This document shows, piece by piece, positions 17,388 through 26,673 of a stretch of DNA of 64,000 nt. Numbering within the stretch: the stretch's first letter is position 1; the number at the start of each line of letters is the position of its first letter. This DNA comes from Candidatus Rhodoferax odensensis (GTDB lineage: Bacteria; Pseudomonadota; Gammaproteobacteria; Burkholderiales; Burkholderiaceae_C), in NCBI GenBank assembly GCA_016718405.1, contig JADKDJ010000008.1:186001-250000 (forward strand). The letters are read 5' to 3'. Below the pieces are notes generated by a model that saw only the letters and a program-made list of their open reading frames with translations, was not told the origin of the DNA and did not search any database. The position numbers and the translations under genes were made by a program.

Positions 17388-18086
17388 TCACGCATTTGTC
17401 GGATGTTGCGCGCGTTGGGGGATGGTGCCCAACACGGCGCGCTGCTGCTCTGGCGTCATGCGCGACCAGCTGGCGATTTCGTCGAGTGTGCGAAAACAGC
17501 CCAGGCACCATCCCGTTGTCGGGTCCATGCGGCAAACCGAGTTGCACGGCGAAGGCACCGCCACCGACACGGCCGCAGACTCGACCGCAACCACCACCTC
17601 CGCCACTGGTGCCTGTGTCAGCACCTGCAAGTCCTGCGGACGCAGCTTGAAGACGCCATGCGGATGGCCGGCCGCAGCCCAGATCTCCTCAAACCGGAAC
17701 AGCTCACGGTCGATCAGGGTCACGGCTTCATTGGCATGGGCCACCGGCGCGACGCCGCCAATCGAGAAGCCGGTGCGGGTCTTGACGAACTCTGCGTCGG
17801 CGCGACCGATCTTGCCGACCAGTGCCTCGACCTTCTTCTCGTCCACACGCCGGTCACCCGAAGTTACGACCAGCACCGCCACATCATCCACCTTGCGCCG
17901 GAAGATGATGCTCTTGGCAATCTGACCCACCTCGATCCCCAGCGCGTCGGCTGCCTGTTGTGCGGTGCGCGCGGCATCGCTGAGCATCACCGGCGCATGC
18001 GGATGGCCTTTGTCGCGCAGCAGGGCCGTGACACGCAGCACGCCCTCGGGCAAGTCCATGGGCTCGACCGAGTCCATCTCAGCCAC
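17388..18086 (-). CDS. YbaK/aminoacyl-tRNA deacylase domain fused to DUF1289
   Basis: 232 aa. Residues about 10-155 are a YbaK/ProX-type editing domain, which hydrolyses mischarged aminoacyl-tRNA (IAKSIIFRRKVDDVAVLVVTSGDRRVDEKK; GFSIGGVAPVAHANEA with the GG-x-x-P loop). A Val/Ala-rich linker (about 158-175) leads to DUF1289 (about 177-225: PSPCNSVCRMD, WCLGCFRTLDEI), whose four cysteines C-x3-C and C-x2-C suggest a metal or Fe-S site. These are usually separate genes, so this is a fusion unless a stop was lost. The start overlaps hmgL by 8 bp. A shorter start at codon 4 is possible. Confidence 0.88.
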   Translation of the reverse strand: MAEMDSVEPMDLPEGVLRVTALLRDKGHPHAPVMLSDAARTAQQAADALGIEVGQIAKSIIFRRKVDDVAVLVVTSGDRRVDEKKVEALVGKIGRADAEFVKTRTGFSIGGVAPVAHANEAVTLIDRELFRFEEIWAAAGHPHGVFKLRPQDLQVLTQAPVAEVVVAVESAAVSVAVPSPCNSVCRMDPTTGWCLGCFRTLDEIASWSRMTPEQQRAVLGTIPQRAQHPTNA

Positions 18087-18999
18087 CCCGCTTGTTCAGC
18101 AAAGCCGTCGCGGCACGCGAATTGGGCTTGCGCTGCAGGAAGTCGCTGATGAACTGACCGGCATCGACCAGCTTGTCCAGATCGATGCCAGTCTCAATGC
18201 CCATGCCGTGCAGCAGGTAGACCACGTCCTCAGTCGCCACGTTGCCGGTGGCGCCCTTGGCGTAGGGGCAGCCGCCCAGCCCGGCCACCGAGGTGTCAAA
18301 CTGCCAGACGCCCATTTGCAGCGCCATCAAGGTGTTGGCCAGCGCCTGGCCATAAGTGTCATGAAAATGCCCCGAGACATCGTTGATGTCGTAGTGCTGC
18401 AAAGCCGCTTGCAGCGCGCGCTGCACCTTCAGTGGCGTGCCCACGCCAATGGTGTCGGCCACCCCTACGTGTTGCACGCCAATGCTCTTCATCAGCCCCG
18501 CCAGCATCGCCACGCGCTGCGGCGCCACATCGCCCTCATACGGGCAACCCACCGCGCAGGACATCGCACCACGCACATAGATGCCATGCTCACGCGCGGC
18601 CCGCACTACCGGCGCAAAGCGCTCAATGCTTTCGGCAATCGAGCAATTGATGTTCTTCTGGCTAAACGCCTCGCTGGCGGCGCCGAACACCACAATCTCC
18701 TGCGGCCACAGCTCACGCGGCGCGGCAATGGCAGCCTCGAAGCCTTGCAGATTGGGCGTCAGCACCGAATAGCGCACGCCAGGCTTGCGGCCAATGGCGG
18801 CCATCACCTGCGCGTTGTCGGCCATCTGCGGCACCCACTTTGGTGACACAAAGCTGGTGACTTCGATCTCGGTCAGGCCCGCGTCTTGCAAGCGCTGCAC
18901 CAGCTCAACCTTGATGGCCGTGGGCACCGGCTGCTTTTCGTTCTGCAAGCCGTCGCGTGGACCGACGTCCACAATCTTCACTCGGGGGGGCAAACTCAT
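18079..18999 (-). CDS. hmgL: Hydroxymethylglutaryl-CoA lyase
   Basis: Cleaves HMG-CoA to acetoacetate and acetyl-CoA, the last step of leucine degradation; cytoplasmic. 306 aa, normal for the family. DVGPRDGLQNE at the start contains the catalytic Arg/Asp pair, GHFHDTYGQALAN provides metal-binding histidines, and the HMGL signature SVAGLGGCPYAKGATGN carries the catalytic cysteine. Located in the same operon as mccA, mccB and liuC, which make its substrate. Also called liuE or mvaB. Confidence 0.96.
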   Translation of the reverse strand: MSLPPRVKIVDVGPRDGLQNEKQPVPTAIKVELVQRLQDAGLTEIEVTSFVSPKWVPQMADNAQVMAAIGRKPGVRYSVLTPNLQGFEAAIAAPRELWPQEIVVFGAASEAFSQKNINCSIAESIERFAPVVRAAREHGIYVRGAMSCAVGCPYEGDVAPQRVAMLAGLMKSIGVQHVGVADTIGVGTPLKVQRALQAALQHYDINDVSGHFHDTYGQALANTLMALQMGVWQFDTSVAGLGGCPYAKGATGNVATEDVVYLLHGMGIETGIDLDKLVDAGQFISDFLQRKPNSRAATALLNKRGG

Positions 19000-19027
19000 C
19001 TCATGTCCTCAAAGTCGAACGGCTTGA

Positions 19028-19948
19028 TCAATAGCCGCGCTGCAGGTCAACGATACCCGAGAGCGCTTGCCCATGCTCAAACGCCAGGATCTTGGCCGCG
19101 ATCTGGGCAATGGTTTCCTGGCGCAGCGTGCGCGCCGAAATGTGCGGCGTCAGCGTGATTTTCGGGTGGCGCCAGAACGGGTGCGCATCAGGCAGGGGCT
19201 CCGTATGAAACACGTCCAACGTGGCGCCGGCCAAGTGGCCGCTGTCGAGCAGTGCCAGCAGGTCATCGTCCACTACATGCGCGCCGCGTGCCACGTTGAT
19301 GACGTAGCCGCCTGGCTGCAACCTGGACAAGTTGCGCTGGTTCAGGATGTCGCGCGTGTCGGGGGTCAGCGGCAGCAGGCAGACCAGCACCTTGCAGGCA
19401 GAGAGGAAGTCGTCCAACTGCGCCTGGCCCGCGTAGCAGCGCACGCCTTCGATGGCGTGCTGGCTGCGGCTCCAGCCCAGTACCGGAAACTCGAACGCCG
19501 CCACTGCCTTGGCCACACGCTTGCCCAGTACACCCAGCCCCATGATGCCCACTGGCCAGTCGGCGCGCATGTGCGGCGCACGGGCTTGCCATTGCCCCAG
19601 GCTCATCTGTTCGGCATACGCATCAAACTCACGAAAGTGGCGAATCAGCGCATGGCACACGTACTCAGCCATTTGCACAGCCATACCCGCGTCTTCCAGC
19701 CGGGCCAGCACCGTCTTGGACGGCACGCGCAAGGGCAGCAAGGCGTCCACCCCGGCGCCGATGTTGAAGGCGGCCTTGAGTTGGGGCTGCTCGTCGAAAA
19801 ACTGCTGTGGCGGTGCCCATACCAAGGCGTAATCGGCCGGCGCCGCGCCGCTGGCCCACGGCGCCACCTCGGCTTGCGGCAAAGCCGCGCGCAAGCCCTC
19901 CAACCACGGTTGGCTCTCCATACTGGGGCAGCAGAAACTGATACGCAT
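19028..19948 (-). CDS. D-2-hydroxyacid dehydrogenase, glyoxylate/hydroxypyruvate reductase A type
   Basis: 306-aa NAD(P)H-dependent reductase of 2-oxoacids. The Rossmann motif GIMGLGVLGKRVA (about 137-149) lies in the middle; RGAHVVDDDLLALLDSGHLAGATLDVF gives the catalytic Arg and the acidic partner, and PHISARTL the catalytic His. The short N-terminal domain with WAPPQ and GAGVDAL is typical of GhrA rather than SerA-like enzymes. It sits between mccA and hmgL, 28 bp from each, so is co-transcribed with leucine genes; physiological substrate is not evident from that. Confidence 0.88.
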   Translation of the reverse strand: MRISFCCPSMESQPWLEGLRAALPQAEVAPWASGAAPADYALVWAPPQQFFDEQPQLKAAFNIGAGVDALLPLRVPSKTVLARLEDAGMAVQMAEYVCHALIRHFREFDAYAEQMSLGQWQARAPHMRADWPVGIMGLGVLGKRVAKAVAAFEFPVLGWSRSQHAIEGVRCYAGQAQLDDFLSACKVLVCLLPLTPDTRDILNQRNLSRLQPGGYVINVARGAHVVDDDLLALLDSGHLAGATLDVFHTEPLPDAHPFWRHPKITLTPHISARTLRQETIAQIAAKILAFEHGQALSGIVDLQRGY

Positions 19949-19975
19949 GGTGCCTCCTCGCCCCGGCGCCCTTCG

Positions 19976-21991
19976 TCAGCGCTCCAGGCGCAGCAACTCG
20001 CTGCCCTCGCTCACCTGGTCACCCGGCTCGAACAACAGCTCGGCCACCACGCCGTCCAGCGGCGCGGCAATGGTGTGCTCCATCTTCATGGCTTCCATCA
20101 CCGCCAGGGTTTGGCCGCGCTTGACAGCGTCACCGGCCTTGACGGCGAAGGACACCACCTTGCCCGGCATGGGCGCCGTCAGGCGTCCGCCCTCACCCTG
20201 GTTGTCGCCGGCATGGGCCAGCGCGTCTACCACCGTGATCTGGGTGGCGCCCAGCGCCGAGAACACATGCACCACGTCGGCCTGTTGGTAAACGCTGACG
20301 ATCTGGCGCTGGCTGCCAAAACGCACGTCGTAGCCTTGGCGCACCGGCGTGAAGGCAAACACCCCCGACTCGCCCGCCACCTCCAGCGCCAAGGCGCCGT
20401 CGTGCAGGCAGGTCATCTGCACCATGTGCGCCTGCTCGTGAAACAGGTAGTCAAAGCGGCGTGTACTGGGCCCGTGCGAGCGCCAGCCGTCGTGCCGCGC
20501 CCAGGGGTCGAGCCAGCCGCCGTGCGCCTTGCTGCGCGCCTCTGCCGCCTGCTCCAATGCCAAGGTATGCGCCACCGCGCTGGCCACCGCCAGAGCCAGG
20601 CCTACTTTCTCCTGCTTGAACAGCACCGCCTGTTCACGCGGGATCAGCGCCGTGTCCAGGTTGGCCTTGGCAAAGGACTCGGTCTTGATGACGTGACGCA
20701 AGAACTGCACATTGGTGCTGGGGCCCACGATGTGGGTGTGCGCCAGCGCCGCGTCGAGCCGCGCCAGGGCCTGCTCGCGCGTGTCGCCATGCACGATCAG
20801 CTTGGCCACCATCGAGTCGTAGAACGGAGAGATCGCATCCCCTTCGCGTACGCCGGAATCCACCCGCACCACGCCACGCTCGAAGCTGGTGCAAGCGGGC
20901 AGGCCATAGACGTGCAGCGTGCCGGTAGCAGGCAGAAATTGGTTGTCCGGGCTCTCGGCGCAAATGCGCGCCTCGATGGCGTGACCACTGAGCACCAACT
21001 GCTCTTGCTTGAGCGGCAGCGGTTCACCACTGGCCACGCGCAACTGCCACTCCACCAGGTCCTGACCGGTGATGGCTTCGGTCACCGGGTGCTCCACTTG
21101 CAAGCGGGTGTTCATCTCCATGAAAAAGAAGTTCATGGTGCCGTCCTCACGCTGCTCGACGATGAACTCCACCGTGCCCGCACCCACATAGTTGACCGCA
21201 CTGGCTGCCGCCACTGCCGCCTCGCCCATCTGGGCGCGCAGCTCGGCCGTCATGCCCGGCGCGGGGGCTTCTTCCAGCACCTTCTGGTGGCGCCGCTGCA
21301 CCGAGCAATCGCGCTCAAACAGGTACACGTAGTTGCCCTGGGTGTCGCCAAACACCTGAATTTCGATGTGGCGCGGTCGCTGCACGTACTTCTCGATCAA
21401 CACCGCGTCATCACCAAAGCTGTTGATGGCTTCGCGCTTGCAGGAGGCCAACGCGGCGTCGAAGTCAGCGGCCCGGTCCACCGCGCGCATGCCCTTGCCG
21501 CCGCCACCCGCGCTGGCTTTAATCAAGACGGGGTAACCAATGTCATCAGCCTCGCGCTTGAGCAGGGCCGGGTCCTGGTCCGAGCCATGGTAGCCCGGCA
21601 CCAAGGGCACACCCGCCTTTTCCATCAACTGCTTGGACTCGGCCTTGAGGCCCATGGCCTTGATCGCGGAGGGCGGTGGACCAATGAACACCAGGCCGGC
21701 ATCGGCGCAGGCTTGGGCAAACTCTTCGTTCTCGCTCAGAAAACCATAACCCGGGTGCACCGCCTGCGCACCGGTGGCCTTGGCCGCTTCCAGAATGCGC
21801 TCCCAGCGCAGATAACTGTCCTTGGGTGAACTGCCGCCGATGTGCACCGCTTCGTCGCAGGCGGCCACGTGTTTGGCACTGGCGTCAGCGTCCGAGTACA
21901 CCGCCACCGTCTTGATGGCCATGCGCCGCGCGGTTGCCGCCACACGGCAGGCGATCTCGCCCCTGTTTGCGATAAGAATCTTGTTAAACAT
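19976..21991 (-). CDS. mccA: Methylcrotonyl-CoA carboxylase, biotin-containing alpha subunit
   Basis: 671 aa. Biotin carboxylase (about 1-450: ILIANRGEIACRV, ATP-grasp loop KASAGGGGKGMR, RDCSVQRRHQKVLEEAPAP), a linker/BT region, and a C-terminal biotinyl domain with the carboxylated lysine K636 (EAMKMEH). Together with the beta subunit it carboxylates 3-methylcrotonyl-CoA in leucine catabolism; a propionyl- or geranyl-CoA enzyme would look similar, but the adjoining liuC and hmgL favour MCC. AAGGA lies 8 bases before the ATG. Upstream of it the operon is interrupted by a MITE-like insertion, which may lower its expression. Also called liuD. Confidence 0.94.
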   Translation of the reverse strand: MFNKILIANRGEIACRVAATARRMAIKTVAVYSDADASAKHVAACDEAVHIGGSSPKDSYLRWERILEAAKATGAQAVHPGYGFLSENEEFAQACADAGLVFIGPPPSAIKAMGLKAESKQLMEKAGVPLVPGYHGSDQDPALLKREADDIGYPVLIKASAGGGGKGMRAVDRAADFDAALASCKREAINSFGDDAVLIEKYVQRPRHIEIQVFGDTQGNYVYLFERDCSVQRRHQKVLEEAPAPGMTAELRAQMGEAAVAAASAVNYVGAGTVEFIVEQREDGTMNFFFMEMNTRLQVEHPVTEAITGQDLVEWQLRVASGEPLPLKQEQLVLSGHAIEARICAESPDNQFLPATGTLHVYGLPACTSFERGVVRVDSGVREGDAISPFYDSMVAKLIVHGDTREQALARLDAALAHTHIVGPSTNVQFLRHVIKTESFAKANLDTALIPREQAVLFKQEKVGLALAVASAVAHTLALEQAAEARSKAHGGWLDPWARHDGWRSHGPSTRRFDYLFHEQAHMVQMTCLHDGALALEVAGESGVFAFTPVRQGYDVRFGSQRQIVSVYQQADVVHVFSALGATQITVVDALAHAGDNQGEGGRLTAPMPGKVVSFAVKAGDAVKRGQTLAVMEAMKMEHTIAAPLDGVVAELLFEPGDQVSEGSELLRLER

Positions 21992-22008
21992 GATCTGGTC
22001 CTTGTTGT

Positions 22009-22328
22009 CTGTTTAGTGCGAATGACGCTTACCTACGGAATACACCGTTCGCTCTGAGCCTGTAGTGGCTTGTATGCCGAGCTATTGTGCTGGGCTCGCA
22101 GCCCAACAAACCACGCAACTCGGGGAGCAGGCTGCCTGGGTGTTCTGCGCAGGTCAAGGAGGAGGCCGAAGGCCGGGGGACACGGAGCAGAACACCCAGG
22201 CAGCCTGCTCCCCGCGCCCACACATTGGCGCATGCTCTCTTTTGCAGTTGTCCTAGTCCCATGCATCGGCCCACCGCCAAACCGGAATCCATTGGGTAAT
22301 CACGCTAAGTAAGTGTCATTCTGTTTAG
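22009..22328. mobile_element. MITE-like insertion of about 300 bp with target duplication
   Basis: An 8-bp direct repeat CTGTTTAG stands at 22009-22016 and 22321-22328 (10 of 12 matches if extended by four). Inside, the ends are inverted repeats: AATGACGCTTACCTACGG at 22021 and, on the other strand from 22320, AATGACACTTACTTAGCG (14 of 18). There is no convincing gene, only a central 28-bp stem (22121-22214). The right target copy contains the liuC stop codon. Removing the element restores a gap of roughly 20 bp between the liuC stop and the mccA start, as expected for a compact operon. Transposase source unknown. Confidence 0.75.
22121..22214. repeat. 28-bp perfect inverted repeat with inner hairpin
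   Basis: Arms at 22121-22148 (CGGGGAGCAGGCTGCCTGGG...) and 22187-22214 are perfectly complementary over 28 bp. The 38-nt loop contains a second small hairpin GGCC-GAA-GGCC. It lies at the centre of the MITE-like element. No T-tract follows on either strand, so it is not a standard terminator, though it could still attenuate or protect transcript. Confidence 0.9.
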
Positions 22329-23101
22329 AGCCAACTCGGCTTGCGCTTCTGCAAAAAGGACTGCACCCCCTCCTTGCCCTCTGCACTGGCCCGGATGTCG
22401 GCAATACCTTCGACCGTGCGGGCAATCAGGGCCGCGTCGATGTCTCGCCCGGCAACGTCCTGCACCAAGACCTTGCCGGCACGTACCGCGTTGGGGCTGG
22501 CACTGACCAGCGCCTTGAGTAACTCGTCCACCTTGGCGTCCAACGCGTCGGCCGTCACGACCTCGTGCACGAAGCCAATGCGCAGCGCCTCGGCCGCGTT
22601 GAAGCGTTCGGCCGTCAAGAAGTAGCGGTGCGCGGCGCGTGCGCCCATGGCGCGGATCACGTAGGGGCCGATGGTGGCGGGAATCAGCCCCAACTTCACT
22701 TCGCTCAGGCAGTAGCCAGCCGTATCGACACTGACCGCCATGTCGCAGGCCGCCACCAGCCCCATGCCGCCGGCAAACACATCCCCCTGCACCCGCGCCA
22801 ACGTGGGCTTGGGGCAGGTGTAGATCACGCGCAGCATCTCAGCAAGCTTGCCCGCGTCGGCCAGGTTCTCCGCGCGGGTGTAGTCCGCCATGCGGCGCAT
22901 CCAGTTCAGGTCGGCACCCGCACAAAAGGCCGGGCCTTCGGCGGCCAGCACGACGGCGCGCACGTCATCCAACCCGGCGGCCTGCGCGAACGCCTGAGTG
23001 ATCTCGGCGATGACCTCGTCATTGAAGGCGTTGCGCACCTCCGGGCGACTGAGCGTGATGGTCAGGACCCGGTCCTGTTTGGCAATGTGCAGGGCGGCCA
23101 T
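22325..23101 (-). CDS. liuC: Enoyl-CoA hydratase/isomerase family, methylglutaconyl-CoA hydratase
   Basis: 258-aa crotonase-fold enzyme, predicted to hydrate 3-methylglutaconyl-CoA to HMG-CoA. Oxyanion-hole segments AFCAGADLNWM and DVFAGGMGLVAACDMA and the SEVKLGLIPATIGPYV helix are as in LiuC/AUH proteins. It lies 3 bp after the mccB stop and upstream of mccA and hmgL, which fixes the pathway. Its stop codon is inside the right target duplication of the inserted element. Confidence 0.92.
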   Translation of the reverse strand: MAALHIAKQDRVLTITLSRPEVRNAFNDEVIAEITQAFAQAAGLDDVRAVVLAAEGPAFCAGADLNWMRRMADYTRAENLADAGKLAEMLRVIYTCPKPTLARVQGDVFAGGMGLVAACDMAVSVDTAGYCLSEVKLGLIPATIGPYVIRAMGARAAHRYFLTAERFNAAEALRIGFVHEVVTADALDAKVDELLKALVSASPNAVRAGKVLVQDVAGRDIDAALIARTVEGIADIRASAEGKEGVQSFLQKRKPSWL

Positions 23102-23104
23102 GGC

Positions 23105-24728
23105 TTACATCCGGAACAAACCAAACTTGGTGTCCGGAATCGGCGCGTTCAGCGAAGCGCTCAATCCCAGGGCCAGCACACGCCGGGTGTCGGCCGGGTC
23201 GATCACGCCGTCGTCCCAGATGCGGGCGGTGGCGTAGTAGGGGTGGCCTTGCGACTCGTACTGGTTGCGGATCGGCGCCTTGAAGGCTTCTTCTTCTTCC
23301 ATGCTCCAGGTGCCGCCCTTGGCCTCGATGCCATCACGCTTGACGGTGGACAACACGCTGGCGGCCTGCTCGCCACCCATCACCGAGATGCGCGCGTTGG
23401 GCCACATCCACAAAAAGCGCGGGCTGTAGGCGCGGCCACACATGCCGTAGTTGCCGGCGCCAAAACTGCCGCCGATGATGATGGTGAACTTGGGCACCTG
23501 CGCGGTGGCCACGGCGGTGACCATCTTGGCACCGTTACGGGCGATGCCTTCGTTTTCGTACTTGCGTCCGACCATGAAGCCGGTGATGTTCTGCAAGAAC
23601 ACCAAAGGTATCTTGCGCTGGCAACACAGCTCGATGAAGTGCGCGCCCTTGAGGGCTGACTCGCCAAACAGAATGCCGTTGTTGGCGACGATGCCCACCG
23701 GCATGCCCTCGATGTGCGCAAAGCCGGTGATCAAGGTGGTGCCATACCGCGCCTTGAATTCGTCGAACTCGCTGCCGTCCACAATGCGCGCAATGATCTC
23801 GCGCACGTCAAACGGTTTGCGGGTGTCGGTGGGGATCACGCCATACAACTCTTCCGCGGGGAACTTGGGCGCCACCACCGGTCGCATGGCCAGGCTGAGC
23901 GGCTTGTGGTGGTTGAGCTTGCTGACCGCACTGCGCGCCAGCGCCAGCGCGTGCAAATCGTTCTGAGCCAGATGATCGGCCACACCCGACAGGCGGGTGT
24001 GCACGTCGCCACCGCCCAGGTCTTCAGCGGTCACCACCTCACCGGTGGCGGCCTTGACCAATGGCGGGCCGCCTAAAAAGATGGTGCCCTGGTTCTTGAC
24101 GATGATGGTCTCGTCGCTCATGGCCGGCACGTAGGCGCCACCGGCGGTGCACGAGCCCATCACCACGGCGAGCTGCGAAATGCCCTGCGCGCTCATGTTG
24201 GCCTGGTTGAAGAAGATGCGGCCAAAGTGTTCGCGGTCGGGAAACACCTCGTCTTGCGTGGGCAGGTTGGCGCCGCCAGAATCCACCAGGTAGATGCAGG
24301 TCAGGCGGTTCTGCGCCGCGATCTCCTGGGCGCGCAAGTGCTTCTTGACCGTGAGCGGAAAGTAGGAGCCGCCTTTGACGGTGGCGTCGTTGCAGACAAT
24401 CATGCAGTCCACGCCGCTGACACGCGGCCAATGCCCGCCACCACGCCGGCGCTGGGGCGCTGTCGGAGCCATCGCGCTCCAGGTACACGCCCATGCCGGC
24501 CAAGGGCGCAATTTCCAGGAACGGCGTGCCGGGGTCCAGCAGCAGTTGCACCCGGTCGCGCGGCAGCAGCTTGCCGCGCGCGGTGTGTTTGGCGCGCGCC
24601 GCCTCGCCGCCACCCAGAGCGGCCTTGGCCAACTGCTGGTTGAGGTCATCCACCAGGGTGCGCATGGCCAGCGCGTTGGCCTGGAAATCCGCCGAGCGGG
24701 CGTTGAGTTTGGTATCAAGAATGGTCAT
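23105..24728 (-). pseudogene. mccB: Methylcrotonyl-CoA carboxylase beta subunit, with two frame breaks
   Basis: Carboxyltransferase subunit, about 540 aa if repaired. It begins at ATG 24728 in one frame (LDTKLNARSADFQANA to GMGVYLERDGSDSAP) and continues in another from VSGVDCMIVCNDATVKGGSYFPLTVKKHL to KFGLFRM. Between them about 30 bases (SAGVVAGIGRV) read in the third frame. First break: a G run at 24454-24457 (plus strand) is one base short of that expected. Second: near 24419-24424 two bases (AC) look duplicated. Carboxyltransferase motifs downstream are intact (GGGDVHTRLSGVADH, GGSFGAGNYGMCGRAY). Either a recent inactivation or an assembly error; homology of both halves is clear. Also called liuB. 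Confidence 0.88.
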
Positions 24729-24744
24729 GGGAGCGTCTCGCTGT

Positions 24745-26484
24745 TCAGGCTGTTTTGTCTTCTTGCAGACCCAGTTGTTGTTTCATTTCATCACGAATCT
24801 TGAACTTCTGAATCTTGCCGGTGACGGTCATCGGGAACTGCTGCACGAAGCGAATGTAGCGAGGCACCTTGTAGTGCGCAATCTGCCCTTGGCAGAAGGT
24901 CTTGATATCGTCCTCGGTCACGGTCTGGCCGGCGCGCAGAATAATCCAGGCGCACAGCTCTTCGCCGTATTTGGCGTCCGGGATGCCCACCACCTGCACA
25001 TCCTGCACCTGGGGATGGCGGTACAGAAATTCTTCGATCTCGCGCGGGTAGATGTTCTCGCCACCGCGGATCACCATGTCCTTGATGCGTCCCACGATGT
25101 TGACGTAGCCCTGCGCGTCCATCGTGGCCAAGTCGCCGGTGTGCATCCAACCCTCCGCGTCGATCGCCTCGGCGGTCTTGTCGGGGTCACCCCAGTAGCC
25201 GTGCATCACCGAGTAGCCACGGGTGCATAGCTCGCCGGCCAGGCCGGGCGCCATGATCGCGCCGGACTCGGCGTCGATCACCTTTACCTGCAAGTGCGGC
25301 TGGACCTGTCCGACAGTGGCCACGCGCCGCGCCAGCGGTGTGTCGGCGCCGCTCTGGCAACTCACCGGGCTGGTTTCCGTCATGCCATAGGCAATGGTCA
25401 CCTCTGCCATGTGCATTTGGTTCACCACCCGCTTCATCACTTCGATCGGGCAGGGCGAGCCGGCCATGATGCCGGTGCGCAGACTCGACAGATCGAACTC
25501 AGCAAAGCGTGGATGGTCCAGCTCGGCAATGAACATGGTGGGCACGCCGTGCAGCGCGGTGCAGCGCTCGTCCTGCACGGTTTGCAGCACGCTCAGGGCG
25601 TCAAAGCCGTCACTCGGGTAGACCATGGTGGCGCCGTGGGTGAGGCAGCCCAGGTTGCCCAGCACCATGCCGAAGCAGTGGTACAGCGGCACCGGAATGC
25701 ACAAGCGATCGGCCGCCGTGAGGCGCATCGCCTCGCCAACGAAGAAACCGTTGTTCAAAATGTTGCGGTGTGTCAGCGTGGCACCCTTGGGGTAGCCGGT
25801 GGTGCCACTGGTGAACTGAATGTTGATCGGCTGATCGGCATGCAGTGTGGGTGCAATCGCAGCCAGGCGCGGATCATCCGCCCGGCCCGATGCCAACAGC
25901 GCGGAGAAACGCATCAGCCCCGGCCCTTCGTCGGCCGATCCGGGCTCGTCCAGCCACACGACGTTGCGCAAGGACGGCAGGCGCCGCGCCTGCAGGGCAC
26001 CCGCTTGAGCGGTGTCGAGTTCGGGCGCCAGTTCGCGCAGCATGCCCAGGTAGTCGCTGGTCTTGAAGCGCGGCATGGTGATCAACGCCTTGCAGGCCAC
26101 CTTGTTGAGCGCATAGTCCAGCTCCGCCGTGCGGTAGGCCGGGTTGATGTTGACCAGAATCAGGCCGACCTTGGCGGTGGCCAGTTGCATCAGCAACCAC
26201 TGGCTGCAGTTGTGCGCCCAGATGCCCACCCGATCGCCCGGCTCCAGTCCCAGCCCGAGCAGGCCACTGGCCAGTTGGTGGGTGGCGTGCTGCAATTGCC
26301 CATAGGTGTAGCGCTGGCCTTGGTGCACGCTGACCAGCGCTTCGTGCTCGGGCAGGCGCGCCGCCACGGCATCGAAGTAGTCCCCCAGCGTCTGCTCAAT
26401 CAACGGGGTGTCGGTTGCCCCGCTGGACAAGCTGTGGGTCAATTCAACGGCGCCGACGGCGCTTTCGATCAGTGGGGAAGGCAT
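24745..26484 (-). CDS. Acyl-CoA synthetase (AMP-forming), fatty-acyl/branched acyl type
   Basis: 579 aa, activates a carboxylic acid to its CoA thioester through an acyl-adenylate. AMP-binding motif TSGTTGYPKGAT, then YGMTETSPVS, HTGDLATMDAQGYVNIVGRIKDMVIRGGENIYPREIE and the C-terminal catalytic lysine region FPMTVTGKIQKFKIRD. Start at 26484 is preferred over an upstream ATG because AGGAGAG precedes it. First gene of the leucine operon, 16 bp before mccB; an acetoacetyl- or isovalerate-activating role is possible but not shown. Divergent from the AraC regulator. Confidence 0.92.
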   Translation of the reverse strand: MPSPLIESAVGAVELTHSLSSGATDTPLIEQTLGDYFDAVAARLPEHEALVSVHQGQRYTYGQLQHATHQLASGLLGLGLEPGDRVGIWAHNCSQWLLMQLATAKVGLILVNINPAYRTAELDYALNKVACKALITMPRFKTSDYLGMLRELAPELDTAQAGALQARRLPSLRNVVWLDEPGSADEGPGLMRFSALLASGRADDPRLAAIAPTLHADQPINIQFTSGTTGYPKGATLTHRNILNNGFFVGEAMRLTAADRLCIPVPLYHCFGMVLGNLGCLTHGATMVYPSDGFDALSVLQTVQDERCTALHGVPTMFIAELDHPRFAEFDLSSLRTGIMAGSPCPIEVMKRVVNQMHMAEVTIAYGMTETSPVSCQSGADTPLARRVATVGQVQPHLQVKVIDAESGAIMAPGLAGELCTRGYSVMHGYWGDPDKTAEAIDAEGWMHTGDLATMDAQGYVNIVGRIKDMVIRGGENIYPREIEEFLYRHPQVQDVQVVGIPDAKYGEELCAWIILRAGQTVTEDDIKTFCQGQIAHYKVPRYIRFVQQFPMTVTGKIQKFKIRDEMKQQLGLQEDKTA

Positions 26485-26673
26485 GGCCACGCTCTCCTGG
26501 ATGGGCGGCGCAACAACGGCCCCCGATGCGCCAAGCATAGGCCACAGCCGCCTGCTGGCGCTGCCAGCAAGGTTGCAAATTGTGCCAAACTCCGGTCACC
26601 CTGTTTCCAACAACACCATGCCCGCCCGGCGCCGACCTCCCCTCCACCCGTCGTGGTAGCCAGCACCACGGCG

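Noticed and set aside
19067..21829. Plus-strand open frame of 920 codons opposite mccA and the hydroxyacid dehydrogenase
   Set aside because: Composition is His/Gln/Arg/Ala-rich with no domain, as expected for the antisense of GC-rich genes; the minus-strand products are clear.
22121..22214. 28-bp stem as a rho-independent terminator
   Set aside because: No T-tract on either strand and the loop is 38 nt; the insertion interpretation explains it better.
22029..22292. Several short open frames across the 28-bp stem region on both strands
   Set aside because: They repeat the same peptides because of the inverted repeat; no ribosome site or conserved domain.
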